Below the pieces are notes generated by a model, which had not been told where the DNA came from, made no database searches, and was given only the letters and a program-made list of their open reading frames with translations. Shown here in pieces: positions 1 through 8,855 of a stretch of DNA of 64,000 nt. This stretch comes from Ensifer adhaerens (lineage in GTDB: Bacteria > Pseudomonadota > Alphaproteobacteria > Rhizobiales > Rhizobiaceae). The translations under genes were made by a program, and so were the position numbers. The stretch's first letter is position 1, and every line of letters begins with the position of its first letter. Location: positions 682,001 to 746,000 of the forward strand of contig NZ_CP015882.1 in the NCBI RefSeq assembly GCF_000697965.2, given 5' to 3'.

Positions 1-1944
1 TACGCGGTGGAGGAGCCGCTGGAGATGCATCTCGCGATCCTCGAAGGGGTGCAGGCACGCTATGAAACGCCCTTCTTCGACAATCTTAAGAAATATGCGC
101 GACGGCCCATCGGTACATTTCATGCGCTCCCCATCGCGCGCGGCAAATCCGTCTTCAAGTCTGACTGGATCCGCGACATGGGCGAATTCTATGGGCTCAA
201 TCTGTTCCTTGCGGAAAGCAGTGCGACGACGGGTGGTCTCGATAGCCTTTTGGAGCCCACAGGTACGATCAAACGCTCTCAGGAGCTGGCGGCACGTGCC
301 TTTGGCGCTGACCACGTCTTCTTTGTGACGAACGGCACCTCCACCTCCAACAAGATGGCCGTGCAGGCCCTTCTGGCGCCCGGCGACATTGCGGTAGTCG
401 ATCGCAACTGCCACAAGTCGCATCACTACGGCATGGTGCTGACCGGCGCGCAGCCCTACTATGTCGAAGCGTTCCCGATGACCGAGTACTCGATGTACGG
501 CGCCGTGCCGCTTGCGACGATCAAGCGAGCGCTTTTGACGTTAAGGGCGGAAGGGCGTCTGGACCGGCTGAAACTGCTCGACCTCACCAACTGCACCTTC
601 GACGGGCACATGTATAACGTCAGGCGCGTGATGGAGGAGTGTCTCGCCATCAAGCCGGACCTCATCTTCCTCTGGGATGAAGCGTGGTCCGGATTTGCCC
701 GATTTTCACCCTTCCTGCGGCCACGCACGGCCATGGGGGCAGCAGCGGATATCGAAAGCTGGTTGCAGGATCCGGCGTCGGTCAGTGCCTACGAAAAGCA
801 GCGTGCGGACCTTGGCGATGAGCCGTCCGACGAAGCGCTGCTCGCCGCACGCCTACTTCCCGATCCGCGTCTTGTTCGCCTTCGGGTCTATCAGACCAAT
901 TCGACGCACAAATCGATGTCAGCGATCCGGCAAGGCTCAATGTTGCTCGTCAAGGATGTCGATTTTCATACCGTCGAAGCCCAGTTCCACGAGGCGGTGT
1001 TCACCCATGCCTCGACAAGTCCGAACCAGCAGCTGATCGCCAGTCTCGACGTTGCACGCCGGCAGATGGAGCTCGATGGGTATGGGTTGGTGATGAACGC
1101 GATCGAGATCGCTCTCAAGATCCGTCGGGCGATCAACGAACATCCGCTGATTTCGAAGTATTTCCGCGTTCTCGGTGCGGATGAGATGATCCCTGCGCAG
1201 TATCGCCAGTCAGGGTTCAAGGACTACCTGGCACCGGGTGCGACCTGGGCCACGGCGGTGAAAGCCATGAACGAAGACGAATTCTACCTCGATCCCACGC
1301 GTATGACGCTGGTATGTGGAACGGCTGGCTTTGACGGAACCCAATTCAAGGGGCTGCTGGCCAACGAGTACGATATCCAGCTGAACAAGACGTCGCGAAA
1401 CAGCGTGCTTTTGCAGTCCAACATCAACAATACCCGCAGTGATATCGCGCATCTCGTTCGCGTCCTGGTCGAGATCTGCCGTGGTATCGAAAAACGGCTT
1501 GCCGATGGCGGCGAGGGCGAGCGGGCTGCCTTCGCTGCACGGGTAAAGTCGCTGATGACGGATGTGCCGGACCTTCCAAATTTCAGTCACTTCCACGCGT
1601 TGTATCGCGGTGACGCGGGACGCACGTCGCCCGAAGGCGACATGCGAGCCGCCTTCTTCCACGCCTATGATGCTTCGGTCTGCGAATACGTACCGCTGAT
1701 CGGAGCCGAGTGCGACAAGCGGCTGAAGGAAGGTCCGGAAATGGTCTCGGCCAACTTCGTCATCCCCTATCCCCCGGGGTTCCCTATCATGGTGCCGGGT
1801 CAGGTCCTGACGCAGGAGACGATCGACTTCATGCGGAAGCTGGATGTGAAGGAGATCCATGGCTACGAGAAGGCAAGGGGTCTGAAGCTGGTCAAACCTG
1901 ATGCAGTTGCGGCCAAGGCGAAACGATCGGCGAAAGCACGGTAG
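1..1944 (+). CDS. Orn/Lys/Arg decarboxylase, fold-type I PLP enzyme (5' end outside window)
   Basis: The frame is open from the first base, so the true start and N-terminus lie upstream. The visible part (about 647 residues) matches the large Orn/Lys/Arg decarboxylases, which make polyamines from basic amino acids and consume a cytoplasmic proton. The PLP-binding lysine sits in STHKS, with the AAA codon at 910-912. A glycine-rich ETGG/SSATTGG segment, the FVTNGTSTSNK cofactor region and a full C-terminal domain (YPPGFPIMVPGQ) are present. The antiporter gene follows after about 150 bp in the same direction, which suggests a decarboxylation/antiport pair. The substrate cannot be assigned from sequence alone. 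Confidence 0.9.
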   Translation, partial: YAVEEPLEMHLAILEGVQARYETPFFDNLKKYARRPIGTFHALPIARGKSVFKSDWIRDMGEFYGLNLFLAESSATTGGLDSLLEPTGTIKRSQELAARAFGADHVFFVTNGTSTSNKMAVQALLAPGDIAVVDRNCHKSHHYGMVLTGAQPYYVEAFPMTEYSMYGAVPLATIKRALLTLRAEGRLDRLKLLDLTNCTFDGHMYNVRRVMEECLAIKPDLIFLWDEAWSGFARFSPFLRPRTAMGAAADIESWLQDPASVSAYEKQRADLGDEPSDEALLAARLLPDPRLVRLRVYQTNSTHKSMSAIRQGSMLLVKDVDFHTVEAQFHEAVFTHASTSPNQQLIASLDVARRQMELDGYGLVMNAIEIALKIRRAINEHPLISKYFRVLGADEMIPAQYRQSGFKDYLAPGATWATAVKAMNEDEFYLDPTRMTLVCGTAGFDGTQFKGLLANEYDIQLNKTSRNSVLLQSNINNTRSDIAHLVRVLVEICRGIEKRLADGGEGERAAFAARVKSLMTDVPDLPNFSHFHALYRGDAGRTSPEGDMRAAFFHAYDASVCEYVPLIGAECDKRLKEGPEMVSANFVIPYPPGFPIMVPGQVLTQETIDFMRKLDVKEIHGYEKARGLKLVKPDAVAAKAKRSAKAR

Positions 1945-2092
1945 TGCCGGAGCTTCCACGGGTCCGCGGGCTGCTATCCGGACGAACTCGACCCCCAATG
2001 CTTTGCATGGATTGCCGGTTTGCATGAACGTTTGGGGTCGGCGGTAAAGGTGCCTTGGCCCTTGATTGAGGTGGGAGGGACTTCGTCTGGTC

Positions 2093-3784
2093 ATGATTTG
2101 GATCGAGCAATTCCTGGTCAAGTATCCTGAGCTTGCCGTATTCCTTGCAATCAGCATCGGGTACCTGATCGGAGGCCTCAAGTTCGGAGGTTTCAGTCTG
2201 GGTCCGGTCACCGGCTCGTTGTTCGCCGGTATCCTCATCGGTCAGTTCGCCGATGTTCCGATTGCCGGGATGGCGAAGTCGCTGCTTTTTCTCCTGTTTC
2301 TTTTCGGTATCGGCTACTCAGTCGGGCCGCAGTTCTTGCAGGCCTTGAAACGGGACGGCATGAAGCCTGTCCTGCTTGCGGTGGTCGTCTGTGTGACCGG
2401 GCTGGGCACAGCCGTCGTGGTCGCGAAAATCCTTGGCTTGGACCCTGGTTTTGGAGCCGGGCTTTTGTCGGGCGCGCTCACTGAGAGTCCGGCAATGGGC
2501 ACTGCCACCGAAGCGATCAACGCCTTGCCGCTGCCCGAGGCGGATCGCGCACGGTTTGTCGCCCACATCGCCGTGGCCGACGCTGTTTGCTACGTTTTCG
2601 GCGCTGTTGGCGTCATCCTGTTTTGCAGCGTTGTCGGTCCAAAATTGCTTGGCATCGACCTCGTCGCCGAGGCGCTAAAACTTGAGAAAGAATACGGGAT
2701 AACCCGAAAGGCCACCGGGGTCGCGTCCGCCTGGCACAGGTTCGAAATTCGCGCCTACCGGATAGCGGAGGGCGCGCCGATCGCCGGTCGATCGGTCGTT
2801 GATGCCGAGGCAACATTTCCGGAGCATCGACTATTCATTCAACGCCTGCGACGCGGGGGCTTAATCCTTGAGGCCGCTCCCGAGCTTGTGATTGAACCTG
2901 GCGATATCGTTGCGGTGTCCGGAACACGAGAGGTGCTGGTCACCGTCCTTGGTCAGCGCTCCGAGGAAGTCGAGGATCGTGAGCTGTTGGACGTGCCGAT
3001 ATCGGTGACCGACGTGTTGCTGACGAGCCCTGAACTTAATGGCCGAAGCATTGCGGATGTGGCGACAGAAGGCTGGACAAGAAGCCTCTATCTGCGAACG
3101 ATCAGTCGTGGCGGCCAGGACATTCCTCTTGCGCCAGGGATCACAATGCAGCGCGGGGATATCCTTCGCCTCGTCGGCCCGGAACCGGTCGTGGTGAGCG
3201 CCGCCAAGCGCATTGGTGTCGTGGTCGCGCCGGCCACTGCAACGGACTTCCTGGTCCTCGGCCTTGCGATCTTCCTGGGCGGACTTGTCGGCGTTCTCGT
3301 CACGTTTCCCATCGGAGACATGAGGATTTCGCTGAGCACCAGTGTGGGCACACTCCTCGCCGGATTGGTGGTGGGGCACCTGCGCACGCGCTTTCCACTT
3401 TTTGGTCGCATACCGGATGCTGCGGTGTCACTCATGACCGCGCTTGGTCTTGCCGCCTTCGTCGCGATGACTGGCCTTCATGCAGGTCCGGTATTTGGCC
3501 CCGCTATCGCGGAAGCGGGTGTCGGGCTCCTGGTCGGCGGCATCATCGTCACAATGGTTCCATTGATCGTAGGCCTTTACTTTGGACGCTACGTGCTTGG
3601 CATGAACCCCATACTGTTGTTGGGTGGACTAGCCGGCGCGCAGACCATGACGGCCGGCATGGCCGCCGTCCAGGACAGGTCGGGGAGCTCGGTAGCAGTC
3701 CTTGGTTACACGCCTGCAGTGCCTATCGGCCATATACTGCTCACCACATGGGGGACGGTGATCGTGGGTATCATCGCCGGATAA
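2093..3784 (+). CDS. AspT/YidE-type aspartate:alanine exchanger family transporter
   Basis: A 563-residue inner-membrane protein. It has about five N-terminal hydrophobic segments, a soluble centre with two TrkA-C (RCK_C)-like domains (roughly residues 210-290 and 295-375, each ending in a GDIVAVSG or GDILRLVG type turn), then about five more membrane segments ending at the stop. This is the layout of AspT antiporters, which swap an amino acid for its decarboxylation product. A TTG at 2066 lies further upstream in frame, but ATG 2093 follows GGGAGGGA with good spacing and is preferred. Pairing with the upstream decarboxylase suggests precursor/product exchange; the substrate is inferred, not shown. 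Confidence 0.88.
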   Translation: MIWIEQFLVKYPELAVFLAISIGYLIGGLKFGGFSLGPVTGSLFAGILIGQFADVPIAGMAKSLLFLLFLFGIGYSVGPQFLQALKRDGMKPVLLAVVVCVTGLGTAVVVAKILGLDPGFGAGLLSGALTESPAMGTATEAINALPLPEADRARFVAHIAVADAVCYVFGAVGVILFCSVVGPKLLGIDLVAEALKLEKEYGITRKATGVASAWHRFEIRAYRIAEGAPIAGRSVVDAEATFPEHRLFIQRLRRGGLILEAAPELVIEPGDIVAVSGTREVLVTVLGQRSEEVEDRELLDVPISVTDVLLTSPELNGRSIADVATEGWTRSLYLRTISRGGQDIPLAPGITMQRGDILRLVGPEPVVVSAAKRIGVVVAPATATDFLVLGLAIFLGGLVGVLVTFPIGDMRISLSTSVGTLLAGLVVGHLRTRFPLFGRIPDAAVSLMTALGLAAFVAMTGLHAGPVFGPAIAEAGVGLLVGGIIVTMVPLIVGLYFGRYVLGMNPILLLGGLAGAQTMTAGMAAVQDRSGSSVAVLGYTPAVPIGHILLTTWGTVIVGIIAG

Positions 3785-3917
3785 GAAGCCAATAATCTAA
3801 TCGATCAGCGGCAAAACAAGTGCACGACGAGAATTTGCAACAGACTTCTAAAGTAAAGTGGCGAATACTGACTGCGGACCGACAAGGCGAATCGCCCGTG
3901 ACTGAAAGGTGCTTTTG

Positions 3918-5087
3918 ATGCGGCATGTATTACACGTAGTCTCACCCGCACTTTTCAGCGTGGCACTGGGGGTTGCGGCACCTGCTTCGGCCCAGGAGCC
4001 AGCAAAGCCGGCGCAGGCCAGCAAGGAAGCCGAGCATTGGATACCGAAGCTGCGGCTCGGCGACGACAATGCTTATTTCGAATTCTACGGTCAGATCAAC
4101 AAGGGCCTGCTGAGCTACGATGACGGCGGGCAAACGGATAACTATTTTCCGGCCGACAATGGGAACTCGTCGTCACGCGCGGGCTTTCGCATCTACAGCC
4201 TCATGGAAAACGACTGGTCTTTCGGGGCCAATCTCGAATGGGAGTGGAACCCTTACTCGACAACCAATGTGAACCAGTTGAACGAGGATCACTTCGACTG
4301 GGGGACCGATCTGCTGCGCAAGGCGGAAATCTATCTAAATTCGAAGGACTACGGCAAATTCTGGTTCGGCCAGGGCAGCATGGCGTCGGATACGACCGCC
4401 GAGGTGGATTTGTCCGGCACGGACGTTGTTGGTTACTCGCTGGTGTCGGATATGGCCGGCGGACCGTTTTTCCGAAACTCCGACGGTACGCTGTCGACGG
4501 TCCGCGTAAAGGACGCGTTCACCAACTATGACGGCCTTAGCCGCAAGCTGCGCGTCCGCTACGACACCCCGGCCTTTGGCGGCTTCAGCTTTGCGACGTC
4601 GGTCGGAACACAAGTCGTTCCGGAGGAAACCGACGTCACCGTCTGGGACGCGGCGGTTCGATACAATGAGACCTACGACGCTTTCAAGGTCGCAGCTGCA
4701 CTTGCCGTTTCAAGGCCCGGCGATGGCAACTCGATATACGATGCGTCCGTTTCGGTCCTGCATCTCGATACCGGGCTCAGCCTCACCCTTGCAGCGGGCT
4801 ACTCGGACAAGGAGACGGTTGATGGACGCTACGGCTACGTAAAGATCGGCTATCAGGCGGATATCTTCGATGTCGGCAAAACCGCGTTTTCGGTCGACGC
4901 CTATTTTGGCAAGGACATCGCGGGCAGGGGCAGCAAGAGCGATTCCTTCGGCGCGCAGATTGTCCAGAACCTCGACTATCTACAGACGGAACTCTACCTT
5001 GGAGCCCGGACCTATTCGCTCGACCAGGAGACCGCCGATCTTCAAGATAGCTTCGCTGTGTTGGGTGGCGCCAGAATAAAGTTTTAA
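3918..5087 (+). CDS. Outer-membrane porin
   Basis: 389 residues. There is a clear signal peptide (MRHVLHVVSPALFS...ASAQE, cleavage near residue 23), then alternating aromatic and polar strands typical of a beta-barrel (FEFYGQINKGLL, RKLRVRYDTPAFGGFSFATS), ending in a terminal phenylalanine (ARIKF) as recognised by the Bam machinery. GAAAGG stands 8 nt before ATG 3918; the in-frame GTG at 3909 has no SD. It follows the antiporter by 133 bp and could supply outer-membrane passage for the same solutes, but that is only a neighbourhood inference. Confidence 0.8.
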   Translation: MRHVLHVVSPALFSVALGVAAPASAQEPAKPAQASKEAEHWIPKLRLGDDNAYFEFYGQINKGLLSYDDGGQTDNYFPADNGNSSSRAGFRIYSLMENDWSFGANLEWEWNPYSTTNVNQLNEDHFDWGTDLLRKAEIYLNSKDYGKFWFGQGSMASDTTAEVDLSGTDVVGYSLVSDMAGGPFFRNSDGTLSTVRVKDAFTNYDGLSRKLRVRYDTPAFGGFSFATSVGTQVVPEETDVTVWDAAVRYNETYDAFKVAAALAVSRPGDGNSIYDASVSVLHLDTGLSLTLAAGYSDKETVDGRYGYVKIGYQADIFDVGKTAFSVDAYFGKDIAGRGSKSDSFGAQIVQNLDYLQTELYLGARTYSLDQETADLQDSFAVLGGARIKF

Positions 5088-5178
5088 GGAACAAACCGGC
5101 GAAGCAAGATTGGTCCATGATCTTTCGCGCCGCTTCCTTCTTCCGCCGCTTATTTCCAGAATCTCGTTATCTGAGCAA

Positions 5179-6066
5179 ATGGGTGATGAATTGACCACTG
5201 CAGGGACTGGTGTCTGCACAGCATTGATTGCTGCCGCGTTCCTCGTTCCAAAAACGGTTTCGGCCGCAACCGCAGAGGCAGATATCGTCGCTCAGCTTGC
5301 GTCTTGCGCGGCTCGATTGGAAGCAGGCAGGAGCTACGAGAGCTATGTCGACGGATTTGCCGACGCGCGGGACGCTGTGAGTGGCGCGCTCGCGTTCATG
5401 CGCAGCAGGGTTGAAACGTCCGAAGCCGAGGAAAATGCCGAAACCCTGAAGAAGGAGTTTTCTGCCGATCTTGTGAATAGCCCGATGCAGGCCCGGTCCC
5501 GTGTCTCCGCGCTTGTCGATGAGTGTTTGGCGCAAACGGCTGCGGTTGAAGCGATATTCAATGGCGTTGAGACAAGCCGTGTCAACGAACTCGAGGCCGC
5601 AACAAATGCGCAGCGTGAAGCAACTGAACGCGCTGAAAGCGAAGCCGAAAGGGCGGAGCAGGCGGAGCGGCGGGCGATCGCTGCGGAAGCCGCGGCAGAG
5701 CGAGCCAAGGCCGAGATCGCAATCCTCAAGGAACAGCAACGCGAACGGCAGGAGGCAAAGGCACCCACGACCGAAAGGAGCGATCCGCGCGAGGAGAATG
5801 AGAACTCCGTCTCACTAAACGTGCGGGAGAACGTCCAGCGTGCACTTCAGGCAAATGGTTACACCATTTTTGAAAGCGCCGAAGAGATGGAGTGCATGTG
5901 GACCGGTTCAGCGCACCAGTGCAGGCGGCCAACGGGTGGAACCATGATCAGCGTCATGTCCAGTCCATACAGAGTCCGCATCCTGAATGCAGGCAGCTCG
6001 ATCGACTGTTTGAGGTTTCGCGAAGGTGAATTGGTCGCGCAAGGCAATGGTGACGATTGCCGGTAG
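5179..6066 (+). CDS. Exported coiled-coil protein of unknown function
   Basis: Not recognised as a named family. From ATG 5179 it is 295 residues: a hydrophobic, signal-like N-terminus ending in VPKTVSAAT, then a long Ala/Glu/Arg heptad-rich coiled coil (about residues 125-205, runs such as ERAESEAERAEQAERR). The compact C-terminal domain (about 215-295) has three cysteines (MECMW, CRRPTGG, DCLRF) and ends DDCR. A longer start at TTG 5110 is possible; the SD is weak for both. The C-terminal Cys pattern could form disulfides in the periplasm (inference). It lies 22 bp beyond the porin stop if the long start is used, so co-transcription is plausible. Confidence 0.65.
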   Translation: MGDELTTAGTGVCTALIAAAFLVPKTVSAATAEADIVAQLASCAARLEAGRSYESYVDGFADARDAVSGALAFMRSRVETSEAEENAETLKKEFSADLVNSPMQARSRVSALVDECLAQTAAVEAIFNGVETSRVNELEAATNAQREATERAESEAERAEQAERRAIAAEAAAERAKAEIAILKEQQRERQEAKAPTTERSDPREENENSVSLNVRENVQRALQANGYTIFESAEEMECMWTGSAHQCRRPTGGTMISVMSSPYRVRILNAGSSIDCLRFREGELVAQGNGDDCR

Positions 6067-6285
6067 AGGGCCTTCGCAGCCGGGTTTCAGGCAACGCGCC
6101 CGGCTTCGCTGGCGTGTCGAATAAGGCACAGCCCGGGAGCGAGTTTCGATCGCTCGGACTGTCCGACCCGAGTGACGGGCGGAAGCTCTCGAATGGCATT
6201 GCCGCGGCCACTGAATTGCGAAGTGCTCCTTGACAGGGCGATTAGGCTCTCCTTTGGTCGGGCCAGCCATCGCCAGACTTGATAC

Positions 6286-8082
6286 TCAAGCCGGTAAGCC
6301 GGCGAGGCGCAGGCCCTCACGCAGTCGATCTGCATCCTCGGCCCTTTGGAGATACAAAGCGTCCACGAGCCAATCTACATGTTCGCTTGGGCCGGCAGCC
6401 GGATCGCCTTGCCACAACGCGCTGACTGCTGCGATGCAAGCCTTGCCACACTGCTGCGCCTCTTCGAGACGCCCCAAGTGACCGAAGGCAGCCGCGCGCA
6501 AAGCCATGTACCGCGGGTGTCGCCGGCCTGGTGCGTCCAGTATTAGTTGTTCCAATAGACTGGCCGCCTCTTGGTAGCGCCTGAGCCGAAACATGATGTG
6601 CGAAAGATAATAATTATACCAGGGCGGGGTGGCATGGGTTGAGTCGAAAAGCAATCTCGGCTGCGTGCAGAGCCAGTTCGGGCTTTCCGATGCACGATTG
6701 GACCCAGGCCCAGAAAATCTGGATCAGCGGATCGTTAGGGTTTAGGGTCCGGGCAAGGCCCAAATGCCGCTCGGCCCGCTCGAAGTCGCGCCACATCAAG
6801 CACATGTATCCGAAGGTGGAGTGCACCCGGGCATCGTTGGGGTCTTTCGCCAGTGCTTCTTTGGCCTGGTGAAACGCCTCGATCCGGTTCTCGTCCTTCT
6901 CTCGTGGTACTCCGACGCTCATCTCGACCGAACGATTGAGATAAATCCAGGCGAGGCCCGCATGGGCGCGGGCAAAGCCTGGATCGATCTGGAGTGCCTC
7001 TTCGAATTGTGCTTGCGCACGTGCTTGGGCCTCAGGCGTGAATACGTCGGAAAATCTATTCCCCTGGAGGAAGAGGTCATAGGCCCGAATGTCTTCCGGC
7101 TGACGTCGCCGGGCTGTCACCTCGCTATCTTGGATAATTCGTTGGGCCACCATTGCGACAATGCTCTGGGAGATTTCTTCCTGAAGGGCGAAGACGTCCT
7201 CCAGTGCGCGATCGTATCGTTCCGCCCAGAAATGGGCACCGCTTCCAGCATCAATGAGCTGGGCCGTGATGCGAACGCGCTCGCCTGCGCGACGGACACT
7301 GCCCTCGACGAGGTATCGAACCCCGAGCGAACGCCCTATCTCGCGAGCGTCCACATTTTCCCCCGAAACGAGAAGGAAGAGTTTCGCGCGATGACCATGA
7401 GCTCGCGAAAGCGCGACAGCTCCGTAATTATGTCTTCGCTGATACCGTCGCTGAAATAGACCTGTTCGGGATCGCCGTTCATGTTTTCGAACGGCAAGAC
7501 CGCCACCGTAGGTCTATCGCTCGACGCCCAGGCGACTTTCGCACCCTCAAGGACGTTGTCGAATACCAAGCTGTAAGTCCGCACCGGCCGTGAAATATTC
7601 TTCAGACGCTGCTCGCCCGCGAACTCGAACCGACAGTCGAGTTTCCCAGAGAGCTGGTCGTAGACTGTCCCGGAGATAAGGAGACCGCCTGGCGGGCAAC
7701 ACTGTTCCAATCGGGCCGCCACGTTGACACCGTCTCCCAAAAGGTCCTGATCATCCACCAGTACGTCGCCAAGATTGATGCCGATACGCAAGACAATCCG
7801 GCGCTCAGCCGGTATTCGCGCCTGCCAATCAGGCAATTGCTTTTGAACCGCAGCGGCGCAGGCTACAGCCTCGACGACGGAACCGAATTCGGCGATCAGG
7901 CCATCGCCCGTCAGCTTGAAGAGACGCCCATGATGCTGCGCCAAGAGAGGCTCGAACAGTCTCCGGCGCAGGTCCGTGACTGCCACGAGAGTTGACGCCT
8001 CGTCCAATTCGACGAGACGTGAATAGCTGACAATATCGGCAACGAAGATTGCCGCCAGTCTGCGTTCTCCGAGGATGCTCAT
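6286..8082 (-). pseudogene. Class III adenylate cyclase with TPR region, broken by two frameshifts
   Basis: Read 8082 to 6286, this is one ~600-codon gene of the rhizobial cyclase-TPR family. The N-terminal CHD domain has FVADIVSYSRL, the metal-binding Asp, GDGLIAEF, and GINLGDV...DGVNVAARLE. A TolB-like linker follows (VAVLPFENMNGD), then TPR repeats. Frame one ends at 7336 (FRGKMWTLAR*); the product resumes from 7354 as VDAREIGRSLGVRYL, so one A is missing from the run at about 7355-7363. A second break at about 6620 turns CHPPWYNYYL into CHPALV* through one extra C. Both breaks are in homopolymers, so either real decay or assembly error is possible. An intact protein would make cAMP from ATP. 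Confidence 0.85.
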
Positions 8083-8474
8083 CTCCTCGCCCCTGATGAT
8101 GCCAAATGCTCTTGGCTACACAAACCGAACCCAACAACAATAGCCCAGCGACGCCTCTGCGGCCATCTCTTGATTTGGAGACTGTGCTGGTCGAAAAGAT
8201 CTGGAAGCGTGAAGTACTCGAATTCGGAACGGGCGCCGTGATCGATTTTGATTCACCCTGGGTCGAATGCCCCTATCTGGCCGCACCTTTGGATCTGAAC
8301 GCGATTAAATCGATCAGGAAATGCAAGCCCCCTTTGCCGCCAGGCAAAGCCCATGCAATTGCTCATCGGTCTGTTCGCCGATATTCAGGTGGTCAATGAT
8401 CTCAGGTCAATTTCGCGCGAGCGATGGGAAGAGCTAGCGTCGACGGCGAGGGGCAAAATCGCCGTCACTCGTGA
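8083..8474. other. Intergenic stretch, no supported gene
   Basis: 392 bp between the cyclase start and the DUF982 stop. A 97-codon open frame on the + strand (8106-8399) has no Shine-Dalgarno sequence and no family resemblance that I can see. Nothing else was recognised. Confidence 0.5.
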
Positions 8475-8735
8475 TCAGGGTTCCCGAATAGCAGGAACGT
8501 CGTCATCGAGGATCGGGAATGAACCTTCAATCGCTGCGCCAATGAAGGCTTTCCGTGACAGATCCAGCGCTTCGCCGCGCTCTAATGCGCCATGGCAGCG
8601 ATTCCTTGCGCGTTCATAGAACCATCCGCCCTGGGGCAACTCACTCAGATATTGCAGGGCATCCTGTGGTCCGTGGATACACCGCTCGCCATTCACGCCA
8701 ATCCTGACAGGATTATCCCAAATGATGGTTTGCAT
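8475..8735 (-). CDS. DUF982 domain protein
   Basis: 86 residues matching the small DUF982 family common in rhizobia: an N-terminal strand with WDNPVRIGVNG, a central IHGPQDALQYLSELPQGGW block, a basic helix ERARNRCHGALERG and a final SRKAFIGAAIEG helix. ATG 8735 is preceded by CGGAG at 8-9 nt. An EcfG-type promoter lies 26-50 bp upstream. Function is unknown. A second, broken DUF982 copy sits next to the sigma factor gene at 23573. Confidence 0.8.
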   Translation of the reverse strand: MQTIIWDNPVRIGVNGERCIHGPQDALQYLSELPQGGWFYERARNRCHGALERGEALDLSRKAFIGAAIEGSFPILDDDVPAIREP

Positions 8736-8760
8736 TTGCGTTGACTCCGGTTCGGCACAG

Positions 8761-8785
8761 AACGTCTAGCGGGAAGCATTGTTCC
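8761..8785 (-). promoter_or_regulatory. EcfG-type promoter for the DUF982 gene
   Basis: Reverse strand reads GGAAC-N16-CGTT, an exact match to the alphaproteobacterial general-stress sigma factor consensus, placed 26 bp from the ATG at 8735. Confidence 0.75.
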
Positions 8786-8855
8786 AACCATCGCTTTGGT
8801 AGTTGAGAGACACGGGTTCGCCACGATGGTCACGTGCCGCCGACGCCTTGCCGCA

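Noticed and set aside
1210..2238. 342-codon minus-strand open frame
   Set aside because: Antisense to the decarboxylase and antiporter genes; shadow.
8106..8399. 97-codon plus-strand frame upstream of the cyclase gene
   Set aside because: No SD, no domain, and the C-terminal half is low-complexity; no support beyond being open.
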